From Micromonospora inaquosa (GTDB taxonomy: Bacteria; Actinomycetota; Actinomycetes; Mycobacteriales; Micromonosporaceae): DNA of 64,000 nucleotides. Under the pieces are notes generated by a model, which searched no databases, was not told the DNA's origin, and saw only the letters and a list, made by a program, of their open reading frames with translations. The stretch's first letter is position 1. Every line of letters starts with the position of its first letter. Below are positions 21,301-29,376 of this stretch, piece after piece. The position numbers were made by a program, and so were the translations under genes. The stretch is from the NCBI RefSeq assembly GCF_003857055.1, contig NZ_QGSZ01000224.1:1-64000 (forward strand), given 5' to 3'.

Positions 21301-23820
21301 TCCGGCTCGACCGAGCGCTCCTTCCACCTGCCCGTCCGACGTCAGGCTGAGCTGGGTGACCTGCTGCGGGACGTCGCGGCTGCCGGCCGGCAGCCGCTCA
21401 TGCTGGTGCACGCGTGGGGTCTTTCCGGTACGGCTGCCGAACGCACCGATGTCGCCGCGCTCCAGCGCCCCTTCCGACAGCTGCACGAGGTGGCGCGGCT
21501 GGTGTCCCGGGTCTCCGGTGTGGCCGACGGGGCTCGGATCGTCGTACTGACCCGCCAGGCCGTCGACATCAGCGGCGCCGAGGGCGTACGCCCGGAGCAC
21601 GCCCTGCTGCCGCCCTTGGCCGCGACGATCGCGGAGGAGGACCGGCGACTCACCATCCGACTGATCGACCTCGGCGAGCGGGTAGCCGACGACGATCTCG
21701 CCGCGGAGCTGGCGGACCAGGACGGATCGCCGGTCGTCGCACTGCGCGGCGAATTCAGGTGGGTGCCCGCCGAGCGGCGGCTCGAGGTGGTCTCCGGTAC
21801 GTCACCGACGGTCCGGCGTAACGGCGTGTACCTGATCACCGGCGGCGGTGGAGGGATCGGCATCGAGGTGGCCCGCGGGCTCGCGAGGACCGGTCAGCAG
21901 CCGGTTCTCGTCCTGGTGGGGCGCAGCGGGTCGGTGCCGGGCGAGGTGGTCGACGAACTCGGCGCGCTCGGCGCGACGGTGGAGGCCCACGGCTGCGACG
22001 TCGCGGACGCCCCCGCACTGGGTCACCTGGTCGACGAGGTGACCAGCCGGTGGGGGCCCGTCAATGGCGTCCTGCATCTGGCCGGCCGGATCGGCTCCGG
22101 CACGGTCCAGTTCACCGACGCGGCGGACAGCGAGGCGACGTTCGCGCCCAAGATGGCCGGTGCGCTCAGTCTCGAGTCGGTCTTCGCCAAACGCCAACGG
22201 CTGGACTTCTTCGTCTGCTTCTCCAGCAGGGCCGCGCTGGGAGGTCAGTCGGGGGGTGCCGACTACGCCGCGGCCAACGCCTATCTGGACACCTTCGTGC
22301 GCGACACGCCTCTCGTCGCGGATCGCCTGCTGAGCATCGACTGGCCGGCGTGGCAAAGCGTGGGCATGGCTGCGGGCGGAATGCTCCTCTCCGCCGCGGG
22401 AAAGGCTCCGGCTCGCCCGTGGCAGACGGTGCTGAGCGCGGAGAACGACCCGGTGACCGACGAACACCGGCTGGGCGACGTGCCGGTGGTGCCGGGCACC
22501 CGACACCTCGACCTGGTCGTCGACGCCTTCCGGGCCGAGATCCTGGACGGGGCGGACGAGCCGGTCCAGCTGAACGACGTCGTGTTCCAGCGGATGCTGG
22601 AGCTGACCTCGCCGCGGCGGGTGGAGGTGGCCTTCCACCCGGACGGTGAGAACTGGTCCTTCGCGGTCTCCTCGGCACCGCTGACCACGTCCTCCCCCAC
22701 CGACGTGCAGACCCACGTACGAGGGCGGGTCGCCGCGTGGCGGCCTGACGCGGACGCTCCGGCACCGCGCCACATCGACCTGGCGGAACTGCGCGCCACG
22801 TTGACCGAGCACCGCCCCCTGCCACCGTTCGGCACCGACCGGCAGGCCTTCACGCTGGGCCCGCGCTGGCGCACCTATCAGCAGGTCCAGGCCCACCCGG
22901 CCGGTGACAGCCAACTGCTCGTCCTGGCGCTGCCCGAGGAATACCAGGACGAGGCCCTTCGACACGCGGTCCACCCGACGTTGATGGACGCCGCCACCAC
23001 GTCGGTACGGGACCTGGACAAGGACGACATCCACGTCCCCTTCATGTACCGCTCGGTGGTGGTGCACGGCCGGTTGCCGGGTCGCATCCTCAGTCACATT
23101 CGCCGCCGGCCGGACGCCACGGCCAACAGCATCATGGCGGACCTCGACGTCCTCGACGAGGACGGCACCGTGCTGGTCGAGGTGCGGGGCTTCACCATGC
23201 GCCGCGCCACCGATCCGGCCGCCCTGGTGTCACCTCGGGGGGCCGACGGCGCCGCCGAGAGCGTGGGCATTCCGCCCGAGATCGGTGTCGACCTGTTGAT
23301 GACCCTGTTGGCGGCGCGCACACCCCGACAGGTGGCGGTCCGCCGGTTCCGCGACGGTCGTCCCGAGCCGTCGTCCGCGGACCTGTGGACGACGGCGGCG
23401 CGGGAGGAAACGCGGGCACGGCGGCCGGTGCCGGTTCCTCGGCCACCCACACCGGCGACCGGCCGGCACGGCCCGTCGACGCCAGCGGTCGCCATCCCGA
23501 CGGCGACGCCCGCACAGGCGTCCGCCATCGCCGAGCCGCCACCGCCACCGCCACCGCCACCGACGATCGCCGAGCCACCACCGGCACCGTCCGAGCTGGC
23601 CGACCAGGTCCGCGAACTGTGGACGGCGGCGACCGGCGTCGTCGACCTCGGCGACGACCAGGACTTCTTCGCGCTGGGCGGCGACTCGCTGATCGCCGTG
23701 GAGCTGATGTCACAGGTCCGGGACCGCTTCGGTGTGGACCTGAGCATCGGCGCCATCTTCGACTATCCCACCCTCGGCAGCTTCATCGAGGAACTGCGCC
23801 GACTGGGAGCGGGCCGATGA
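18364..23820 (+). CDS. Type I PKS module with the order KS-AT-KR-DH-ACP
   Basis: 1818 residues. KS 1-440 with Cys near 176 (QTACSSSLV), VEAHATGT and KANVGHLGH, all catalytic residues present. AT 530-800 with GHSIGEL near 616 and HAFH near 714, predicting malonyl-CoA. KR with YLITGGGGGIG near 1155 and FSSRAALGGQSGGADYAAAN. A dehydratase-like fold follows the KR: HRLGDVPVVPG near 1368 and HPTLMDAATT near 1537. ACP Ser in LGGDSLIA near 1773, preceded by a proline-rich linker at 23538-23590. DH normally lies between AT and KR, so the order is unusual, and both DH motifs deviate (D for the conserved G; no Q/H four residues after the Asp). It follows the NRPS with an 11-base overlap, so the two proteins probably act consecutively. 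Confidence 0.94.
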   Translation: MTDELEPIAVIGMAGRFPGADDVEQLWQNLIAGRESVRFPSEDELLAAGVPRSTLDDPTYVRAVAEAAQLDMFDAALFGMTAREARTSDPQLRLFLETAHAAVENAGYDPDSVTDVGVFGAAGTNRYVDLYLRPKPGTPTGITGLAVGTWNNLGSLATMVSYKLDFTGPAMSVQTACSSSLVAIHQAVAAIRNGECEIALAGGVEVEMPVTHGYRWAMDGPFSRDGHCRPFDAAASGTIFGSGVGVVVLKKLSQALTDGDAVRAVVRATAVNNDGARKVGFTAPGVTGQTNVVLEAMMMAGADVNHVGLVEAHATGTMLGDPIEVAALLAAYRRLGHPGDGTVALGSVKANVGHLGHASGVTSFIRAVLSLERERIAPTINVSAVNPKLELDGSPFHLPSEPTPWPRRSDRPRLAAVSSLGIGGTNAHAVLQEAPLRVAEPAVARPRLLVWSAATTTARDTYQERLRSHLADHGERTFAATVLTLQHGRRDYPHRAALLAENAAEAVTGLAAGDVNSVVRGSGDRRELAFLFPGQGAQHAGMVQDLYQQEPRFAEALDETLHLFSAAGTDVAHAWRTGDDTQLAATIVAQPLLFAVEYALAQLWRSWGVVPHRLLGHSIGELTAAAVAEVVSLSDAVALVAIRARAMNRMPAGGMLAVAANSDDLADLLSVEVGIAAVNGPRQTVLAGPRDALEGLAGTLRERGLRSRPIRTAHAFHTEAMREAADEFRSAFGDVALRAPRIPIVSAATGATMTAQQATDPTFWADQLVDPVLFGPALEHLLTQGPHMLIEVGPGQTLRSLSRSHHALADGGHLAVASLPPRRPNPGEDQSAVLRSLAAVWTDGHDVDWNAVGHGEQVVRTPLPVYPYQRERFWADPSATAAVEGTSPAPDNPPTSERDHSVAAPDTDDPTEEQLTGDTPADESPFSVPCWIPAPHRADGSPDTAPYALLLAEEDRARDLAIALQRAGIRMVPVPATRESGSTERSFHLPVRRQAELGDLLRDVAAAGRQPLMLVHAWGLSGTAAERTDVAALQRPFRQLHEVARLVSRVSGVADGARIVVLTRQAVDISGAEGVRPEHALLPPLAATIAEEDRRLTIRLIDLGERVADDDLAAELADQDGSPVVALRGEFRWVPAERRLEVVSGTSPTVRRNGVYLITGGGGGIGIEVARGLARTGQQPVLVLVGRSGSVPGEVVDELGALGATVEAHGCDVADAPALGHLVDEVTSRWGPVNGVLHLAGRIGSGTVQFTDAADSEATFAPKMAGALSLESVFAKRQRLDFFVCFSSRAALGGQSGGADYAAANAYLDTFVRDTPLVADRLLSIDWPAWQSVGMAAGGMLLSAAGKAPARPWQTVLSAENDPVTDEHRLGDVPVVPGTRHLDLVVDAFRAEILDGADEPVQLNDVVFQRMLELTSPRRVEVAFHPDGENWSFAVSSAPLTTSSPTDVQTHVRGRVAAWRPDADAPAPRHIDLAELRATLTEHRPLPPFGTDRQAFTLGPRWRTYQQVQAHPAGDSQLLVLALPEEYQDEALRHAVHPTLMDAATTSVRDLDKDDIHVPFMYRSVVVHGRLPGRILSHIRRRPDATANSIMADLDVLDEDGTVLVEVRGFTMRRATDPAALVSPRGADGAAESVGIPPEIGVDLLMTLLAARTPRQVAVRRFRDGRPEPSSADLWTTAAREETRARRPVPVPRPPTPATGRHGPSTPAVAIPTATPAQASAIAEPPPPPPPPPTIAEPPPAPSELADQVRELWTAATGVVDLGDDQDFFALGGDSLIAVELMSQVRDRFGVDLSIGAIFDYPTLGSFIEELRRLGAGR

Positions 23821-23839
23821 CACGGCGGCAGGGTCGGGG

Positions 23840-26200
23840 GTGCCGGCGGTGACGGGCGAGCACCTGCTCCGCCTCGGCGGCAGCGACTGGTCGATCTGGA
23901 AGCAGTCGGTGCTGCGAAGCGCCGGCTTCCCGGCGGCCGAGGTCGACCGCCTCAGCAACGTCGAGCTGGCGTCGGCGGCCGACCGGTCCGCGACGGGCGA
24001 GGGCAGCCGCGAGGACTACCAGGCCGCCTATGAGCGCGCGACGGCCCAACTGTCGGAGCAGATCCGCCACATCGCCCGCGACCCGGCGTTCCGCGAGGCG
24101 GTGGCCTGGCAGAACCGGGCACTCATCGCCGACTGTGTCGACAAGGCCGCCGCCGGGGAACCGCGCAACGTCCGGGGCCGCAATCACGAGTCGACGATCG
24201 CCAGCTACTGGCAGCGCTACTGCGTCAAGAACGACACCATCGGCTTCTTCGGTCCGGTCGGCTGGGCGCACTGGTCCGCCGACGACGCGGCGACACACGT
24301 CACGCCCGGCCCCGATCTCCTCGCCCGACGCACCACCTACTTCGAGGTCTGGGCGGTGGACGCCGTCGCGCATGCCTTGGAGCAGGACCCGCAGCTGTTG
24401 CCGTGGCTGCCGCCCCGCCGGGTCAGCTCGTTCGACCTCGTCGGTCGGACGCTGCACCGCAGCAGCCGGCCGCCGGTTCAGCTGACCGAGGCGGAGGCCG
24501 AGCTCATCGACCTTTGCGACGGCGTGAGGACCGCCCGGGAGATCGCCGACGATTTCCTCTGGTCGGGCCACCCCGAGTTCCGCACCGAGCAGGACGTCTT
24601 CGACCAGCTCGTCACACTGCGGGAGCGCGGGCTCCTGCACCTCGGCCTGGAGGTAGCGGTCTCCGCCCACCCCGAGCGGGAGCTGATCGAGCGGCTCGAC
24701 CGGGTGGGCGACCCGGTGGTGCGCAGGGAGGTCCTGGATCGCGTGGGCCGCCTTCTGGACGCCCGGGACGCGGTCGCCGCGGTGGCCGGCGACGAGGCGA
24801 AGCTCGTGGTCGCGCTGGAACACGCCGCCGGGGTGTTCGAAGAGATCGCCGGGGTGCAGGCGGCCCGGCGGCCGGGGCAGACCTACGCCGGACGCACCAT
24901 CCTCTACGAGGACACCGTGCGCGACGTGGACGTCCGCCTCGGCGCCACGGTCCTCGACGCGCTGGCCCCACCGCTGGCGCTGCTGCTGCAGAGCGCGCGC
25001 TGGTTCGTCGCCGAGGTGACGCGCGAGTACCGCACGATCTTCGACGACGCGTACGAGGCGGTGCGCGCGCGCACGGGCGACACCCCGCCGTCGCTGGCGG
25101 CGGTCGTCGCGGCCGCCACCCCGCAGTTGGCCTTCTCTCTCCGGGAGCTGCCACGACCGGTGGCGAGGGTCGCCGCGGAACTTCAACGCCGGTGGCAGGA
25201 GATCCTGGCGCCCTCCGTCGACACGCCCTCTCACCGGGTGCGCGCCGAGGACATCGAGGATCGGGTCGCCGAGCTTTTCGCGGCCCCGGAGCCGGCCTGG
25301 GCGGCTGCCGTCCACCACGCTCCGGACCTGATGATCGCCGCCGACGGGCCCGAGGCGGTGGCCCGCGGCGAGTTCCTGCTCGTCCTCGGCGAGCTGCACC
25401 TGGCATCGAACACCGTCGAGAGCCGCCTCTTCGTCGAGCAGCACGAGGATCCGTCCTGGCTGTTCCGGGCGGACGAGGCGGACCACGGCGACCGCCGAAT
25501 CTACCTGTCCTCGCCGAAGCACTGGCAGGCAACGAACTCCCGCACCTACCCGCCGTCGGCGTTGCTGTCGCCCCGGTACACGTACTGGTCGCTGCACCCG
25601 GACGCCGGCGGCACCCCGGGAAAGCCGCTGCCGGCGGCACGCCTCGTGGTGGAGCGCACCGACGGCCGATTGGCGGTCCGTACCCGCGACGGTGTCCGGC
25701 GCTTCGACCTGCTCGAAGTGGTGGGCGAGCTGCTCTCGGCCGCCACGGTGAACGGGTTCAAGCCGCTGCCAACCGCTGCGCACCGGCCCCGCATCGCCAT
25801 CGATCGGCTCGTGCTCGCGCGCGAGTCGTGGACGCTGGACGCCACCGACCTACGATGGGCGTCCATCAAGAAGGAGCCGGACCGCTTCCTGGCGGCTCGC
25901 GCCTGGCGCGCCGAGCTGGGCCTGCCGGAGAGAGCGTTCTACAAGGTACCGGTCGAGGACAAGCCGGTCTTCGTCGACTTCACCAGCCTGGTGTTGGTGA
26001 ATCTGTTCGCCAAGGCGGTACGGCGGACGGCCGAGGCGCGGCAGACCACTTTCACCGTCTCCGAGATGCTGCCGGACGTCGGCCAGACCTGGCTGACCGA
26101 CGGTCACGGCGCTGGCTACACGACGGAGGTGCGGATCGTGGCTGTCGATCCGGCCGCCGGCGCGAATTCCACCGATCCTCGCACCGGAAGGGGTGAATAG
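23840..26200 (+). CDS. LanB-type lantibiotic dehydratase, glutamylation (N-terminal) half only
   Basis: 786 residues matching the N-terminal lantibiotic dehydratase domain of actinobacteria. Signature stretches are YCVKNDTIGFFGPVGW near residue 130, ARGEFLLVLGELH and the SPRYTYW region. In class I lanthipeptide and thiopeptide pathways this domain transfers glutamate from glutamyl-tRNA to Ser/Thr of a ribosomal peptide; related short forms attach amino acids to peptide ends. There is no SpaB-type elimination domain, and the length matches the glutamylation half of split LanBs. It sits 19 bases after the PKS and is immediately followed by the A-subdomain-PCP gene, so it is co-translated with the assembly line. 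GTG 23840 and GTG 23849 are both possible starts. No elimination partner and no obvious precursor peptide are visible. Its substrate is unknown; a carrier-bound aminoacyl group is one possibility (inference). Confidence 0.88.
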   Translation: MPAVTGEHLLRLGGSDWSIWKQSVLRSAGFPAAEVDRLSNVELASAADRSATGEGSREDYQAAYERATAQLSEQIRHIARDPAFREAVAWQNRALIADCVDKAAAGEPRNVRGRNHESTIASYWQRYCVKNDTIGFFGPVGWAHWSADDAATHVTPGPDLLARRTTYFEVWAVDAVAHALEQDPQLLPWLPPRRVSSFDLVGRTLHRSSRPPVQLTEAEAELIDLCDGVRTAREIADDFLWSGHPEFRTEQDVFDQLVTLRERGLLHLGLEVAVSAHPERELIERLDRVGDPVVRREVLDRVGRLLDARDAVAAVAGDEAKLVVALEHAAGVFEEIAGVQAARRPGQTYAGRTILYEDTVRDVDVRLGATVLDALAPPLALLLQSARWFVAEVTREYRTIFDDAYEAVRARTGDTPPSLAAVVAAATPQLAFSLRELPRPVARVAAELQRRWQEILAPSVDTPSHRVRAEDIEDRVAELFAAPEPAWAAAVHHAPDLMIAADGPEAVARGEFLLVLGELHLASNTVESRLFVEQHEDPSWLFRADEADHGDRRIYLSSPKHWQATNSRTYPPSALLSPRYTYWSLHPDAGGTPGKPLPAARLVVERTDGRLAVRTRDGVRRFDLLEVVGELLSAATVNGFKPLPTAAHRPRIAIDRLVLARESWTLDATDLRWASIKKEPDRFLAARAWRAELGLPERAFYKVPVEDKPVFVDFTSLVLVNLFAKAVRRTAEARQTTFTVSEMLPDVGQTWLTDGHGAGYTTEVRIVAVDPAAGANSTDPRTGRGE

Positions 26201-26626
26201 GTGCTCGACGAAGAGCTGATCAACTATCTCCGTCAGCTGCTGCCCGATTACATGGTGCCGGCAGCGGTCGTGACGCTGGACGCCCTGCCGCAGACGCCGA
26301 ACCACAAGGTGGACCTCAACGCTCTGCCGGCGGTCACTGTCGAGTCCCGTGCCGACGGTTCGCCCCGCGACGACCTGGAGCGGAACCTGGCCGGGTTCTG
26401 GGGGCAGCTGCTCAATCGCGACCAGGTGGGCATCCACAACGACTTCTTCCGAACTGGCGGCAACTCACTGCAGGTGATGCGGGTGATCGCGCACGTGCGC
26501 AAGACGTACGGGGTCGGTGTGCCCGCCAGTTACCTGTTCGAGCAGCCGACCGTGGCGGCCCTCGCCGCGCGGGTACGGGAAGCGTTGGCCGCGGGACCGG
26601 CCGACGCGGGAAGGCAGGACTCGTGA
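26201..26626 (+). CDS. Detached C-terminal adenylation subdomain fused to a PCP
   Basis: 141 residues starting with GTG directly after the LanB-type stop codon. Residues 1-45 are the C-terminal subdomain end of an NRPS adenylation domain: A9 LPDYMVP at 14-20 and A10 NHKVD at 34-38, with the catalytic lysine at 36. Residues 57-130 are a carrier domain with Ser89 in RTGGNSLQVM. There is no nucleotide-binding core, so alone it cannot adenylate. The missing core matches the protein of the next gene, which stops just before this region; the GTGA overlap implies co-translation. It is intact in its own right (good start, coupled stop) and not an obvious frameshift product. Confidence 0.85.
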   Translation: MLDEELINYLRQLLPDYMVPAAVVTLDALPQTPNHKVDLNALPAVTVESRADGSPRDDLERNLAGFWGQLLNRDQVGIHNDFFRTGGNSLQVMRVIAHVRKTYGVGVPASYLFEQPTVAALAARVREALAAGPADAGRQDS

Positions 26627-29376
26627 GGTCGACCAGCGAGCCGTCGTTCGGGCAGGAGCGGATCTGGCTCCTGGAGCAGCTGCTGCCGGACACGGTGATG
26701 CATCACCTCACCATGGCTTACGAGATTCGGGGGCCGCTCGACCCGGCGGTGCTCAGCCGCGCCGCCGAAGCCGTCGTGGAGCGGCACGCGCAACTGCGCA
26801 CCACCTTCCACGAACGCGACGGCCGTCCCTTCGTGACGGTGCACGACAGCGCGCCACCTGTGCTACGCGTGGTCCCGGTGGCGTCGCTCGACCAGTGGGA
26901 GGGCCGGGCCGAAGAAGAAAGAGCCGTGCGGTTCGACCTCTCAGAGCTACCGCTGATGCGGATCACCCTCTACCCGATCGGCGACGACCACCACGTCCTT
27001 CTCATCGTCCTGCACCACATCCTCACGGACGGGGCGGGCATGGGCGTGCTCCTCGACGAGCTCTCCGACGCGTATGCCGGGCTGCACGACGGCGGCCGGT
27101 GGCAGCCGGCGGATCTGCCGACCACCTACCAACAGCACGTGGCGCAGGAACGGACAGCTGCGACGGACGGCTCCTGGACAAAGGACCTCGCCTACTGGCG
27201 CGAGCGCCTGCACGACGCCCCTGCCGTTTTCACGATGCCGGGCGCGGCCCCGCGCCCGAGTCGACCGACGCTGTCGGCGCACGCGGCGCAGGCGTCGCTC
27301 ACCGATGCCGACGTCACCGCGCTGCAGGAGTTCGCCCGTCGACACCGGGTGTCGCCGGCGATGGTTCTGTCGGCCGCGTGGGTGGCCACCCTGAGCCGAC
27401 ACTGTGGGGACCGGGACATCCTGGTGGGCACCTCGGTGTCCGGACGCGACCGGGCGGAACTCCGAGGGCTGATCGGGCTCTTCATGAACGTGGTGACACT
27501 GCGGGTGCAGGCGCCCGCCGGCACGAGCTTCGCCGACCTGGTCACCCGGGTACGCGACGAGACACTCACAGCCATGGTGCACCGGCGTCCACCGTTCGCC
27601 GCGGTGGTGGCCGAACTGGGCCGCGAGCGGAGCCTCGCGTACAACCCGGTCTACCAGATCCTGTTCAACAACGCCTCACGGTCGACGCAGGCGTTCGCCG
27701 GCGTGCCCGAACTGACCTCTCGGCGGCTGCCGTTGGCCTCCGCGGCCCTCCAGACCGACCTCGAACTGGTCGTGGCTCCCGAAGCCGACCAGCGGACGCT
27801 GCTGAACCTGGAAGCCAGCGCGGACATCTACGAAGAGGCCACCGCCGCCCTCCTGCTGGAGCACATGGTCAACCTCCTCCGCCACGGAATGGCCGCGCCG
27901 GACACCCCGGTGGACCAGCTCAGCCTGGTGACCGAGGAGCAGCATCGGGACCTGCTCCGCCTCTGCGCGCCGCCACGCACTCCCCTGCCCGACGTGGGCA
28001 GCGCCCTGGAGCTGATGCTCGCCTCGATCGACAAGAATCCCGACGCGCCCGCGGTGCACAGCGGGAGTCGCCGGTTCACCTACGCCGAGCTGGGGCGGCA
28101 CGCCGGGCAGCTCGCCGAGCGGCTGGCGCGGGAGGGGGTGACCCGCGGCGACGTGGTCGCCGTCCACCTCGACCGGTCCGTCGAGGCCCTGCTCGCGATA
28201 CTGGCGAGTTGGCAACTCGGCGCGGCGTACCTGCCCGTGGATCCGACGTACCCCCGTCGCCGGGTCGAGTTCATCCTGCGCGACGCGCGGGCTCAGGTGA
28301 TCGTCTCCGGCCCGGGCACCGCGCCGGACACCTTCGCCGCCCTCGGCACGCGGGTCGTCGTGGTGGACGAGGTCGACGGCGACGCCGCGGACGGCCCGCC
28401 GCTGACCGTCAGCGCGGGGGGCGACGGCGAGGACCCCGCGTACGTCATCTACACCTCCGGCTCCACCGGCCAGCCCAAGGGCGTGAACGTGCCGCATCGC
28501 GCGGTGGTGAACTTCCTGACCTCGATGGCGGAGCGCCCGGGGCTGACCCACGACGACGTGATGCTCGCCCTGACCAGCCCGTCCTTCGATATCTCCGTGC
28601 TGGAGCTGCTTCTGCCCCTGATGGTCGGCGCACGGATCGCGCTCGCCTCGACGGAGGACGCACGTGACCCCCAACGTCTGCTCGACCTGGTCACCAACGA
28701 ACGGGTGACCGTGATGCAGGCGACGCCGGTGACCTGGGACGCCGTCCTGGCCCTGGCCCCGGCGCACCTGCGACTGCGCCTGGCGCTCTGCGGCGGCGAG
28801 GCGCTCACCCGCCCGTTGGCCAACCGGCTCTGCGCGGTCGCCTCCCAGGTGTGGAACATGTACGGCCCGACGGAGACGACCGTCTGGTCGCTGATCGCCC
28901 CGGTACGTCCCGGACCTGACGACGAGGTCGTGCCGATTGGCCGCCCGATTCGCAACACCTCGGCCTGGGTGCTCAACTCCGACGGTGGTGTCCTGCCGGC
29001 CGGTGTGGTGGGCGAGCTGCACCTGGGCGGGAGTGGACTGGCGCTGGGCTACCGGGGTCGTCCGGGCCTGACGGACCAACGCTTCGTCGCCGGCCCTCCG
29101 GAGACCGGCACCGAGCGCCTCTACCGGACCGGCGACCTGGTCCGACTGCGTCTCGACGGCGACTTCGAGTTCCTCGGGCGGGCCGATTCGCAGGTCAAGA
29201 TCCGGGGCCACCGGATCGAGGTGGACGAGATCGCCAGCCTGCTGCGCCGGCACCCCCGGGTGAGGGACGCCGTGGTGGTGGCCCGCGACGACGGTGCCGG
29301 CAACCGCCAACTGGTGGCCTACGTGGTACCCGCCGGGCTCAGCGCGCCGACTGCCCAGACAAACGAATCGAGATGA
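26623..29376 (+). CDS. NRPS: condensation plus adenylation core lacking A9/A10
   Basis: 917 residues. Condensation domain 1-440 with HHILTDG; adenylation core about 465-917 with A3 YTSGSTGQPKG, A5 MYGPTETTVW, A7 YRTGDLVR and A8 GRADSQVKIRGHRIE. It ends with LVAYVVPAG plus about 13 residues, exactly where a normal domain would continue into A9 and A10; those motifs and the carrier lie on the preceding gene. The pocket residues read roughly D-I-L-Q-A-C-M-V-W, which resembles glycine-activating codes (weak inference). The GTG start overlaps the previous stop as GTGA, and its own stop overlaps the next ATG as ATGA. All core residues look intact, so activity would depend on docking with the 26201-26626 protein. 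Confidence 0.92.
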   Translation: MRSTSEPSFGQERIWLLEQLLPDTVMHHLTMAYEIRGPLDPAVLSRAAEAVVERHAQLRTTFHERDGRPFVTVHDSAPPVLRVVPVASLDQWEGRAEEERAVRFDLSELPLMRITLYPIGDDHHVLLIVLHHILTDGAGMGVLLDELSDAYAGLHDGGRWQPADLPTTYQQHVAQERTAATDGSWTKDLAYWRERLHDAPAVFTMPGAAPRPSRPTLSAHAAQASLTDADVTALQEFARRHRVSPAMVLSAAWVATLSRHCGDRDILVGTSVSGRDRAELRGLIGLFMNVVTLRVQAPAGTSFADLVTRVRDETLTAMVHRRPPFAAVVAELGRERSLAYNPVYQILFNNASRSTQAFAGVPELTSRRLPLASAALQTDLELVVAPEADQRTLLNLEASADIYEEATAALLLEHMVNLLRHGMAAPDTPVDQLSLVTEEQHRDLLRLCAPPRTPLPDVGSALELMLASIDKNPDAPAVHSGSRRFTYAELGRHAGQLAERLAREGVTRGDVVAVHLDRSVEALLAILASWQLGAAYLPVDPTYPRRRVEFILRDARAQVIVSGPGTAPDTFAALGTRVVVVDEVDGDAADGPPLTVSAGGDGEDPAYVIYTSGSTGQPKGVNVPHRAVVNFLTSMAERPGLTHDDVMLALTSPSFDISVLELLLPLMVGARIALASTEDARDPQRLLDLVTNERVTVMQATPVTWDAVLALAPAHLRLRLALCGGEALTRPLANRLCAVASQVWNMYGPTETTVWSLIAPVRPGPDDEVVPIGRPIRNTSAWVLNSDGGVLPAGVVGELHLGGSGLALGYRGRPGLTDQRFVAGPPETGTERLYRTGDLVRLRLDGDFEFLGRADSQVKIRGHRIEVDEIASLLRRHPRVRDAVVVARDDGAGNRQLVAYVVPAGLSAPTAQTNESR

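Noticed and set aside
18364..23820. Possible enediyne iterative PKS, prompted by the KR-DH order and nearby enediyne-type thioesterase and DUF1702 genes
   Set aside because: The enediyne PKS order is KS-AT-ACP-KR-DH-PPTase. Here the ACP is C-terminal, there is no PPTase domain, and the KS looks like NRPS-hybrid modular types.
24403..26196. Plus-strand frame of 597 codons inside the LanB-type gene
   Set aside because: Very arginine/glycine-rich out-of-frame shadow; the LanB frame carries the recognisable family motifs.
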